Shown here one piece after another: positions 36,963 to 49,300 of a stretch of DNA of 64,000 nt. The stretch is from positions 16,770,676 through 16,834,675 of the forward strand of contig OZ026837.1 in assembly GCA_964023205.1 (NCBI GenBank), written 5' to 3'. Position numbers and translations under genes: made by a program. The stretch comes from Lutraria lutraria. Lineage: Eukaryota; Mollusca; Bivalvia; Venerida; Mactridae. Position 1 is the stretch's first letter, and every line of letters begins with the position of its first letter. The notes beneath the pieces were generated by a model. It was not told where the DNA came from. It ran no database searches and worked only from the letters and a program-made list of their open reading frames with translations.

Positions 36963-37565
36963 TATGTGTTATTCATTTTATTCAAACTTTTTTCCAATCA
37001 AGGTCATTTGCATGGGAAGTTCAGGGAAGAAACTCGGTGAAATATGTGTCATATAAGAAAAAAAATGTTAAAAATTACCTTGTGACAGTAAAAAAATGTT
37101 TAGTCATGTGGTACCATGAATGTTACGGTAAAAATTGTTTGCCTATGGGAAATTAACATTACGAAAAAATTGAGGGGGGATAAAATTAAATCTCCTACAG
37201 CTGTTTGGGTATGTTGATGATAGAACTATTATGATTTTTTTTGGAGCGGGGGATAGGGGGGACTTGACATTATGTACCAAAAACTAGGTCATTTTAGAGA
37301 CTCTTACAGCTTTAATTGTGGATGAATATCCCCTTGTGTACACTTGGGTACAACCACTGACATTGAGGAAAGCTAATTGGACAGCCGTCTTTCACAGTCA
37401 TGTGAAATATATCTAGATCTTCATGGGATTTGAACTTAAAGAGTGGTGGGAGACCATTGATTACTATAGTCATATGGCCACAGAAGTTCCATGATATTTG
37501 TAAATACTTGAAGTTACTGTATAGGATTCAAAATCAGCATTCAACAAGTCTTTTTCATATAATAC

Positions 37566-37745
37566 AGTGCAACCTCTACAAAACAACACCCTTTGGGAGT
37601 AGCAAAATTATGTTGTTGTTGAGAGGTTGTTGCTCTAGAGAGGTTAAATTAATAGTTAAATCACGAAGTTGGGATATATCATGCTGTTGTTGTAGGGAGG
37701 TTATTGCTAATGAGAGGGCTGCTCTGGAGAGGTTGTACTGTAAAT
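37566..37745. mobile_element. TIR MITE ('gcaacctct' family)
   Basis: Left 'acagtgcaacctctacaaaa' and right 'gagaggttgtactgta'. A related copy in reverse orientation is at about 63365-63525 ('gggtgttgctttggggaggt'). Confidence 0.6.
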
Positions 37746-38583
37746 GATAAATGTTTTTGTCATAATTTTGAATGGCTGCTACCATGCATTAATTAAATTT
37801 GACTTTATCCCCTGAAGTTCCTTTCTACTTGATGAAATTTTCTTAGCATTGTATTTATAAGATATACCAAACTAAATTGGTTTCTGGACCATCTTATAAT
37901 TGTTTTGTACAAATCTTTTTTCTTCAAAATTTTCAATAAACACCTGACTGCTGTAATATAGTTATTGCTAAAACCTTTTCACATAAACACATTAATGCTA
38001 ATTTCTTACATCTTTATTGGTGTTTATGAAATTATTAATCGATCGATAATTGTGAGAATAGATACGTAAATAATTAAGTAGCGCCACATTTAGAGACATT
38101 GTTATTGTATAATTTACATTACATAATGTTTACATCACTGTAGACAGCTGCTCATTCATAATTTTGTGGAAAGTACATATACCATTATTTATTTAGTAAG
38201 TTCTTAGTTTTTCTTGGGTTTATGCTTGTCCTTGTTTAGCTGTATCTTGTTTAGAAGTAATAAATTAAAATGTATTGTCCTTAGGAATCAATTGATAGCT
38301 TTTGTTCAAAATAAATTATTAAGATTTTCTGTTCTAGTTATCTAGTTAGATAGGTTCTACATAGATAATGTACAGATGTGTGATTTTGTACACATTTTAG
38401 TATTTTTTTATCATTTATTTTTGGCATTTATTGTTAAACTTGCCTTAGTTTTTTTTGTTGTTTTTTTTCCCAAAAAAATATAGTTGATTTGGAAGTAAAA
38501 GGTGGGTTGATTTAGTTTGCAGAAACCATGGAAGTTTTTTACAACCTAGTATGGTAGGTACTTCTGTTCAACAATTTTGATAT

Positions 38584-38767
38584 GACAGTCAAAAGTGTGT
38601 TAACAACCACCTCCCAATAAAGGTCACCTTGTGTGAAAAAAGGCCGCTCTTAAAAGACTGCCATTGATATTCAGAACAAAATTATCTCTGAATAAAGGCC
38701 ACCTGTCAATAAAGACCATATTTTGTTTTTCCTGAGGGTGACCTTTGTTCACAAGTTTGGCTGTATG
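38584..38767. mobile_element. MITE of the 'gtcaaacctgtg' TIR family
   Basis: Left 'gacagtcaaaagtgtgttaa', interior 'aataaaggtcaccttgtgtg' and 'cacctgtcaataaagaccat', and right 'tgttcacaagtttggctgta'. Confidence 0.65.
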
Positions 38768-39844
38768 TGAGATACATGTACATACAATTTTATTTATGTT
38801 GAAGAAATAAGTGATTTATTGTCATTTCTTTCATTTATTTTCACTTGTAGTAGAATTGATACGGCTATTTTATTGTTGTGCATTTGTACATTAGCTCAGC
38901 ATCACTCCATTCAATTATTTACAAATTGTCAAACCCAAAATACCAATTAACATGTTTTGTATAAGGCCATCGTGAAAAAAAAATTTGTTTACTGTAATGC
39001 TAACTATTCACCAAAAAGGCCTCTACCCATCCTTATTTGGCCTCTAATGTATTTTTTAATTGAAAATAGCATTTTGACATGTATTTTGGGGTCAAAATGA
39101 AAAATGTATTGTAAAAAAATATTTCCTACCTACCTACCCTCTAAAAATTCTCTGGCTAGGGTTATTGCAAACAAACATTTCTTTAAGGGTGGCTTTATTT
39201 GTTTTAGGGTTTAAGGGTGGCTTTATTTGTTTTAGGGTATGTTGATGCTAAATCATGTTTCAAACTATTGTTGGTCATTAAGCATTTATGTCAAATACAT
39301 TTACATATTCAAGTCCATTTACCACAAAGTATTCACGAAGTTACTTACCAGACTGTATAAAATTTAAACTGACTTTCAAATGGACAATGCGAAGAGCTTT
39401 GAATATTGTGTTATAATTTTTGCGCTTTATAAATTAATTTATGTTTGTATTATTTGTGAATACGTTATCAAGATATTTATTAAATGCTTTATATATGTGT
39501 AGTTTTAACAAATCTGTTTCACCTAAAACTGTTTGTTCCTAAAAGATTGTTACCTTCAATATTTTATGTTTTGAATTAAATAGTTAGTACTAACTGTTAA
39601 CACTATTGCACATTTTGATTAAATGTTAAAATATTTTATATACAAGTATGTACTTACAGGTCTATACCTTTGTGTTGGGACATTTTTCTTGTAAAGTTTT
39701 GTGCATCTTCCATTAATAAGAGTTTTTCTTTCTGTTGGTGCAGTTTTAAATTGTATGACTCCAGAAACTTTTTGCAGACTTTCTTCTAGGTCAAATAATT
39801 TTACTACTCAGTCACTGTCTGATTGGTAGATAAATCAAAATCTT

Positions 39845-40040
39845 TTTTTTAATTTGATTGGCTTATATTTTATTTGTTTCGTCACATGACTTATCTTGAT
39901 TGGTTGCTGAATTGCATTTATCAACCTCATTGGTAAATAAATAATGATTTTCTTAAATTTGATTGGCTTATATTTGTTTTGTCACATAAATTATGTTGAT
40001 TGGTTGCTAAATTGCATTTAACAATCTTATTGGTCGATTT
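39845..40040. repeat. Tandem duplication, two copies of ~105 bp
   Basis: 'tttgattggcttatatt' through 'gattggttgctgaattgcat' recurs as 'tttgattggcttatatt' through 'gattggttgctaaattgcat'. Confidence 0.65.
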
Positions 40041-41684
40041 AGGTTTAAAACATTGTTGTGATGTTGTGCAAAGTGGATGTTTTAAAGTCTTTGTGTTTTG
40101 AATGGCTAGAAATGTAACATACTAGTTAGACAATTGAGCAAGAATGACCAATTTTATATGTATAGATATTGTTTTGAATCAGTTATGAATGTTGTGAATG
40201 TTGTTTGAATCTTTGGTTGATGTTAAGCAGATGGAAATTAATTTTTGGTTATTAAATTTTTATGAGAGACTTAAAACAGTGTTTTTGTTGTATTTATCAA
40301 GCTTTTCTGAGGTTATAAGCCAAATAGGTTATAATACCCATCCCTTGTATCTTCTCTGCTCTCTCTCTCTCTCTCTAGGACAGCTCTGAAATGACTGTAA
40401 TTGATGAATGAGCTGTTGTACAACAGATATACATAACCATCGTATGTTGTTTGTTGTGATGATTAGCCATTGGCTTTTGTATCATTGGAGGCAGTGTTTA
40501 TGTGAAGAAACATGAGGCAATCGAGCTATTTCCTACACCTATGGAACCTCTTTCACATAGAATCAATTTAGACATGACGCTCTCACCAAGACCTTTAATT
40601 CACACCCGTTATAATGCATAATGACCTAGTTTATAATAGTCATTTTTCAAAATAAATGAATCTATTTGCTTCTTCAGGTTGGACGATGATTGCGCAACAA
40701 CTGAAGCATGAATGATATAGTGCTACATGTAATAATATGAAGACTTTACATTGGCATAAGGAAGTCACTGTAGTGTTTAATGTCATTATTATTATTGATG
40801 TCATTATTTTTTATAGATATGAAAATGTTGCTTGTAAATGTTCATCAAAAGGAATATTTTGCTGATATATGAACAGCTAAATTTAATGCTTCGGATTACT
40901 TGACAAAAAAAGTTGGCCTAAAGTATAGATTTTTCTGCATGGCATATGCTTAAGTGCTTTTCTGCGTACATGTTTTTAAGACACGAGTGTTGTTGTTAAA
41001 AAAAGGATGAAATACTTATGTTTTACTTTCTGTTACCATAGCGACTACATGTATATGTAAATGAGGAATCTAGTCCTTTGAGACATACATAAGTCCATGA
41101 CAATGCTAATATAAAAAGGATAAACAAGTCAAGGTGTATCTTCCACATTTATTGTAAATATGGTCATTTTCCATATCATTTGTCACTTTCAATTTAATAT
41201 TCTTAAACAACGTACATTTTCTACCTTGTATTTGACCTTTGAACTAGGTAATATAGTCATAAAAAATCTAGATAATAGCCCATGTATGTCAAATTCATCA
41301 ACTTATATATGTACATTTACGCATCTATCACAGACAAACACACAATCTTCATATTACATCCATATAAAGGTATTACCACGCCTGAAAAATATAAAAACAT
41401 TGAACTTTAAGAATGTGACTGTCATACAATAAGCTGTTTCTCTTGGTAACATGGTATATGTACATTATAGTTGAAACCTAGACGTACAATTTTTTGTTTG
41501 TCTCTGGTTACCCGCCCTATCTTGATGATTCCCTGCTACCTACCCTAGTGCTGGGTACCATAACTAAATTGGTCTTTTTATTTCTTCTTGTTGACCCATT
41601 TTGATGAACTGCAATGAAATGCGTGGCTTTTGACTTCCGCTGCCCTAACTTTCTATTAGGCCGAGGACTGGAAAATTCATTTTC

Positions 41685-41930
41685 TCACGTTTTATATGCC
41701 CGTTTGAAAAACGGATCGTATATTATGGAAACACCCACGGCGGGGGCGTCCACAACGGTGTCCGCTCATTAATTTAAACAGTTTTATTCGGATCCTCACC
41801 AAACTTGATGGAAATGTTTATGACCCTCATGGTTACATACCTCGGTCAAGTTCGATAACCAGCCCAATTGGCCCAGACACTTAATTCTGAGTTACGCTTC
41901 TTGATTGGCGTATTTTGTGACCTGGTACTC
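41685..41930. repeat. Dispersed molluscan repeat ('cgtttgaaaaacgg' type)
   Basis: 'tgcccgtttgaaaaacggat', then 'acacccacggcgggggcgtc' and 'tacctcggtcaagttcgata'. I recognise this arrangement as a common non-coding repeat of bivalve genomes. That recognition is from general knowledge, not a search. Confidence 0.5.
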
Positions 41931-41999
41931 TTGTTTACCTTTCCAGCATAAATACAAATGTGTATATCACTCAATTATTCTCGAAGTTAGTTGAAGAGT

Positions 42000-42062
42000 C
42001 CAAATTTCAGGCGAGATTCGAACCTACGATCATCGGCGATTTCTACCGGGACCGTAGTGGTA
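42000..42062 (-). mobile_element. tRNA-like SINE head fragment
   Basis: The minus strand carries 'gtaggttcgaatctcgcc', a B-box. The A-box region is degraded. Confidence 0.4.
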
Positions 42063-42464
42063 GTCGTAGCAGAGGTGTGGGGTACAAATGATATTGTGCG
42101 AAAAACAACAAGCAATCAATGTATCAAGGTAAAACTTAGACACTATGCTGTAACTATATGGGCGAGTAAAACTGTATTTCGCTTGTGATCGGTTTTGGCT
42201 GCATTTCTTGTAGAAACAAGATTTGTTTTTAGCTACTGACCTGAAAATGCACATGTCCTGTGGAGGTTGTCGTGAGGAACCAACATGATATGAAGTTTGA
42301 AGATTGATAGGCAATGTTAAAGTTTGGTACAAACAGACAGACGGATAGGTCAAAAACAATATAACACTGATCTATCATAAACATACAACGACTTGATATG
42401 TATCTTCATTTATACATTATAAACTGAATAATGAAACAACGTACCTTGTGAGCATGATAAATCC

Positions 42465-45400
42465 TTACAGAAGACCTTCACCAGCAGGCGGCGCTCTGTT
42501 ATCTGTCGCCGGTGGTGTCATATCGCCCAATGTAATATCGCCCATTGTCATATCGCCCATTGAATTGCCTGAAAAATAGTTTCCGTAGATTTTTAATACG
42601 AACATTTAATATAATACATGTATTATCTATGCTAATTTTGTAACATTTATAAGCGGACAAATAATATGGAAAGAACGACTTGTTTACATCAAACCCATTT
42701 CAGCTCGAGAACTGACCAGCTATATTGCTTGTGAGAATAATTATGGCAACCGACTTGAAAGGATGGAGCCATGTCGGTGAGTTCGTGGATTAGGATTTTG
42801 ACGGTCAATGTACGTTGTTTCAGGTTTTTTGACGGGAGGTTTTCATTCATATTGACTGGGTTCTGTTGAGCTATTCAGTCTGCTTTCTCCCAGGCTCTGT
42901 TTCTCAGAATAGTTGCGTTTGTTGGAAAGATATATCGCTAAATATTCAAAATCCAAGTGGTAAGTTTGAAAACTTAAGTACGATGTATAGTGTTTTTATC
43001 TTGTTATGTACGTAAGTTGTAATGCATTTCACATATATTTGCAGTATTTGGACTACCGGAGCGTTATTTCTATACGTTTGTGACCAATTAATACAATTTA
43101 CTCTGACGCATTATGCTCGAACATTTATATGCTAAATGTCTAGATTCTCGTGTCTTTATCGAAGTACACCTTAGTTTTTTAGGAGCTAACTAAGTTCATT
43201 TGTGTTGGTGTGATTCACGGAACTAACCTCCAGAGCTTGATGTTGACGTAGAAGTTGATGACGTCATGCTAGAACTGAATCCCTGATCTCCAACGGTAGG
43301 GGTCGGTTCGTTTCCTGTCACTGGAAATGTGATTGTTTCGGCTCCTGATACAAATTATAAAACATATACATGTAATATATTAATACGAAAAATATCTAAC
43401 CGAATTATACCGTATTATCGTTTAACTAATCACGTATGCTACCCACAATAGTTCAACTTAGTTTTAAATTCTTTCTGCTTATCATGTAAGTCATTCAAAC
43501 GACACGAAATTTAGTGTTACCAACGCTATACCAGACTAGAAGGGCCAATTATTTGAGCTTATTTAGATAAATTGGAACGATGTATTCGTTCTATAGAAAA
43601 AACATATATCTGAATTACAGAAATAAAACATACACGATGTATATATTAACACAGATAAAGTATTTCATACAAAACGAAATGATTTAAAGGTGCGGTTTCA
43701 GTGCAAAGTAATTTCATGCATATCTGCTAACATAGTGCTAAGTGCAAACCCTAAATTTAAGTGTTGTTAAATAAACTAATTTTTTCAACACTGTTTCCAC
43801 CGAAAGTAGAGCGGCGATTTTACATCCAATGTCAACATCTCAAATAGATCTACATTTGTACGTGATTTGTATGTGTGAAGTCACTTTTGCAACCATTGAC
43901 ATCTGCTTTGAACTATTGCGCATTGATCTCTATTAATTTTTTTTATCATTGTGTCATTTGATGGCAGATGAAAGCAAATGCTACTCAATTAATACTCGTG
44001 TCTACCACCAGGTTGTTTCCAGCGTGCTACATCAAACCCTTGATTTTAGTGCAAAGGTTATTTACACTGACGATAAAACAGAATTTGGAAGAAAGTGATG
44101 TGCATCATAAACTCATACAAGTGGTTAGTACATGGTAGATTACAGATAATACAGTGCGAATACTTTCATATGTGGCTATTTGCAAAACAAGACATTGTCA
44201 CCCTAGTTGCAATGCATGGTATATAAACAGTATATAGAAGCGATGTGGTTGCTAAGTGCTGCTGTACCGCTAGGTCCTTCGAAGACTAATTTGATGTCGT
44301 CACCAGATATGGTCAGAGGTTCCACATATACGGCTTCAAGAGGGCCACTGCTTTGTTCGGATGATACTGTTGATTTCTTTTCAGATACATCATTTTTGCC
44401 CATAGTCAGTGACCTAAGAGTCTCAAGAAAGTCCGTTGGACTACTTGCAGAGTCCATAAAACCACTAGTCTCAGCAATGGTATCTGCTTACAAAAATATC
44501 CAACAATGATACACTTTACTAATATGCTAATTTTCATTAGCAAACCCTAAATTAGTTCAAATACGATTTTTCTATAGCCCTATACATTTTATCGGGCATT
44601 CAGTATGAGAGCAGTTAAATTGCGTGGACATGTTTCATCGGAAAACTTACAAAGTTTGGAGGGAGACTGTTCACAGATCATTTCGTTTGTTGCAATGGGA
44701 TTAACGACGGTTTTCAAAGATATTTAGTTACATAATAAACGACAGGCGGTTCTCGTAACCAGTATTCCTCGAATGTATTCCAACCAGTACCAACTTACTA
44801 CTCCATAAGAAGTCAGTAACTTCTTCCAATACAGAAGAGTTTCAACACATTTGTCAGCCTGTATAGACCTGTATGGGAGCGGTGGTCCAGTGGTAGGACG
44901 CTTGCTTTTGGATCGCAAGGTCCCTGGTTCAAATTTCGTCGGACCATCGGAATTTTTCTGAGCAAAAAAATTATCCCAAAATTTGCTCCTCTCCACCCAG
45001 GTGATTAAATGGGTACCTGTTAGGGAAATAAGTCAATGTTCCGTGGCTGCCTACGGCGCCGAATGTTAACGGACGACCTATAACCCAGTGATCGGGGGGA
45101 TAACTTGTGAAAGTCGGTTGAATATGTATATAATTTCAGACTATAAACCTATCCTTTACCTTTTTACGACTTGCCGCGACCGGGGTCGCTGTACGTGTTG
45201 CAATTCCAGCTTACTTATCACTGGATGACGGCCGCGGCCCTTTTTACAGGTTAGCAGAATTATCTGTATTATATATGAGCATGAATGAAAGAAGGACACA
45301 GCGAATCCAGGATACATGTCCTATGAAAAATTGCAACTCTTGAAAATGTAACTTAGCAACAATTAGTTTCTATTAGCATACTGTTATCAAAATGAATGTC

Positions 45401-46297
45401 AAGTCGACCTACCCGCGATCGATGTAGATGGAACATCTATTGGTGGCATGTCTGAAAGAGGAGAACAATACGAATAAGTGTTTGTTAAATGAAACTAGAA
45501 CTTATTAGGAGTATAAATAATAGCCGTAAGGTTTGTAGTTTGTATACCAGCTGACAATCCTTTGTTTAAACCAAAATATGATTTTAAAAGTGATTTTACA
45601 AGTTACAACTAAATAGGTCTAAAAATACATAGGAATAGCACTTTGTCTATAAATTCGTATTTTGATTATACATGTTTAAGACCTTTGCTACACCATGTCA
45701 TTTAATCGAAAATCAGTTTGGACAGCCTTCAGCATTAAGTAACCAGGCAACAAATGTTGGTGTAAGGATCAAGGTAAGACACACTTACCGTTAGGAGCTG
45801 GGCTATTTTCTGTCACGAAGAAAGAAAAGTCTGGGTTGATGCTGTTTGGAAAAGGTGATCCGGACATATCACTTGAAGAACTTGATACTGATGACGATGA
45901 TGAAGATGATGTTACAGAATTAGCTTCAGCAGATGCAGCGTTGGCATTATTTGTTAGATCTGTTGCACTTAAATCTATTATGTTGGCCATGGATGCTCCT
46001 GTAATAAGCCCGAAACCATTTTTAAAAATGTATGTATATTTCTTTATTCTATGACTGCCATCTTAATTATGACTAAAATTTTATAATCATGCTTGTAAAC
46101 AATTATTGTAATCAATTAAATTCGAAGATAATTTTCTGAAACGTAGCAAATGTATCTTTTTTTTTAGTAAATGGTCATCTTCAAAAACGAGGTTTAGGGA
46201 AATGTTCACTCGGGGGTTTTCATGTAGCCTTATTGAAGGCTTATCAAAACCTATCGAACGACACTGTAGGAAATCTTAGTTACAACAAAGGAGCGAA

Positions 46298-46340
<43 letters not shown>

Positions 46341-49300
46341 ATTTAACAGAAAATTAAGGTTATACCAACCATTTCCGAAGGATTCGAATGCTGTACTTAT
46401 ATCTCCGGTTGACTGGGAGTCAGCTGGCTTAGTTTCAGTGAAGGTTATTGTATCCATGTTCATACCTCCAGAAGGACCATCTGCAGCTTGTGGGTCAACT
46501 AAACCATCATTGTTGACAACATCTCCAACTGCAACGATACGGAATTCATTGTTGTTGTTACCAAGACTGTTTTCCTCGACGGTTCGATCGGACACAGTCA
46601 ATGACGAAGTTTCTTGACTTCCGGTGCCAAACCGTATTGTGCCTTCAGTATTTTGGTTGGATCCTACAGAGAAAGCGCTACCTTGGTCTGTCCCAGTTTG
46701 CATATTCGTTTGTCCCATTCCACCCACAAACTGCGTATTTGTTTGACTCATACCATTTGATGAAAATCCACCATTCATTGAGGGAACATTTTGTCCATCA
46801 AGTCCCATTTGATTTTGATCTGGACGCATTTCAGGCATTGATCCTACATTTGGGTTGCCAGGGAGGGGCTGGAATTGAAGATTAAAATTCTGAGATGACT
46901 GAGTGTTGGTAGAAAATGCTGGTCCAGCGGAAGCAGTGTTTGGACGAACAAATCCAAATGTTGGACCAAACATCGGACGGCCTTGTCCCATACCACCAAC
47001 CTGTCTACCGGGAAATCTTTGTCCAGGAACTGGACCGACGAATTGAGGTTGCCCGAATGGTGCACCTGGCATACCCGGAAATCCACCTGGCCGACCTCCT
47101 TGGAATGCAAACTGATTATTTCGGTCGAAGGTCAGAGCTCCGTCTGGGCCTTGCTGTTGTCGTTGTCCGTTTGGGGCGCCCGTGAACGGCATAGATGAAC
47201 TTTCAGAAAATCCTGGTGCTGGCTGTCTTGTGATACGTCCCTGAGCTGATTGAGAAGGAAATATAGCGCCACCTGGATAGATAGGTTAATAATGATTATA
47301 AAGGTTGAAAATTAGCAAACTCAGCATATTGCAATTCGGCCACATCGTGATTTATAAGAAGCATTTTACAAATTGATATACTGTGGAATCATTAATTTTC
47401 GTTGGGGATTTAATTTCGTGGATTTTGTGGATCGGCTCATCCACGAAATCAAATCCCCACGAATTTAAGGCATTTCTTGTTAAAAATCAAAATCCACGAA
47501 TTTATGTCCCCACGAAATAGTCATTTTAGTAAAAACCACGAAAATTGAGCCCAACGAAAATAAATGAAAATACAGTATCCCTATAGCACGTATCGTTGCG
47601 TTTTTCTTATGTTTCAGTTACTATGTTCAGTAACATATCTATTTCCTTATGGATAATTGCTCAAGCTTAGCGTAAGAAAGTGACAGAGGACTTCTGAATA
47701 TCAAATATTTTGTATGTGCTATTAGGTGTCACCAGAAACAAACACACTTATATAAAACATATGATCTTTTGATCTTATAAAAGACATTAAACCGGACTCC
47801 CAGAATAACAGAATTCCCTAAAAATCAGACGTTTTTTCAACTTCATGTTAAATTCGGAATTTATCAAAAGTTCTCTGAAAACCAGAATTTTTAGGAAACC
47901 GGACTATGATCTAGTCTGGAATGGGTCCGGGTTTCAGGCATTTAGCTGTATGTAACACTCAGTTACCTGTTGGCCCCATGGGTCCAGTTGGGAATCCTGT
48001 ATTCATTCCTGTGACAGGAAAGACGGACTGTTGTCCCATTCTAGGATCACCATTTGCTGGTAATCCTGGCTGACCATTAAACCTGAAGGTTTGAGGGTTC
48101 ATCATTCTGTTACCATCCTGTCCTACTCCCGTATTACCTTGTTGCTGTCCATCGTTTAATGGACCTTGGGTATTAGGGGCTAAAATAGGTAGGTTTACAA
48201 TTACATTCTTGATTTTATTATTCCCTTAATGAATAGGCCTACTACATTAATTTATGCATTAGTGAAATCAGTTTCGTTATTTCAGAATATTCTTTATTAT
48301 ATGATCAACGTATTTGCATACACACATACATTTATACATACAACGTTACCTACAAATACCTAGACGTACCAAGTTGACAAAAGAAGTGGTATAAATTAAT
48401 TTACATTAAAGTTGGTAACCATACATAATTAATTGATTAATCAAATTTAATATTGTTAGATTTAGTATGGTTGTCTATATTTTATCCATCTTATTTCGAT
48501 TGTATTGTTTGTTGTTTCTTAGCAAACTATGATGGGAGACCATTATTAACTATATAACAAATATGAAATACGTAGACAGACTATTGGATTTCAACAAAGC
48601 ACAAGAAGAATTAAAATAATATTTTTGAATTCATTCTATTCGGACTGGTAGTATCTAGAATATGTATCCATTTAGTTTCTTTTAAAAGCCTTAGAAATTC
48701 TTTTGCACTTTGTCTATAGGCACAAAAGAAAATTCATCAGAAACTGTGACCAGGAAGGTTAAAATGTTCAGAAACATTAGTTCAGGAAATGTTTAATGTC
48801 GAACTTATGACTCCTCATTCTTTGACTACATTTTTGTTTCGTCTGGCCGACAAATTGTTTCTGGCGTTTCTTACAAGTAATTATGTAAAGCACTGCTGAG
48901 GAAGAACAAGATAAACCATGCATCTTTACAAAAATTAGTACTTGAAAAAATGTCATTCTCTTTAATTTTACAACAATGAGAACATCTGGGTCCGTATTCA
49001 CAAAACATCTTAAGTAAATTTTTTAACTTAAGTTATATTTTTCCAAAAACTCGACCTTTTCCTTAACTCCTTTGTACTAATATAAAGGAGTCAATCACAA
49101 TAATATTATTTTTATCTTTGTTCTAAAGATGCCAGTTTTGAAAATGATACTTCATTTTCACACTTCAAGTTGGTTTACAAACTTTTACCACGAAAAAACT
49201 TTACACTTATGTAAACATTTCGACTTTAGTTAAAGAAAATCTTAAGATGCTTTGTGAATACGGACCCTGGGTCTATTACATTTTTCTATACTGTTTTCTT

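Larger units (their letters stand above)
33188..42464. other. Long AT-rich spacer between malectin and the secreted matrix-type gene
   Basis: The first part is malectin 3' UTR of unknown length; AATAAA occurs at about 35857, and no earlier canonical signal was noticed. No coding gene is supported. Repeats within: MITEs at 34913-35077 and 38584-38767, a foldback at 36850-36962, an 'agaggttg' MITE at 37566-37745, a dG run near 36027, a tandem pair at 39845-40040, a (tc)n tract at about 40361-40377 with a SINE tail at 40378-40440, and dispersed molluscan repeats at 41685-41930 and 42225-42365. Inverted words around 'gggcaaacaaaca' and 'ctacctacc' mark another small family at 29085, 33550, 35165 and 39125. 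Confidence 0.4.

Noticed and set aside
46251..46369. Extension of exon 12 through the (aaat)n tract
   Set aside because: A donor at 46370 keeps phase 1 into exon 13; the tail with repeated LFIYLFIY is microsatellite translation.
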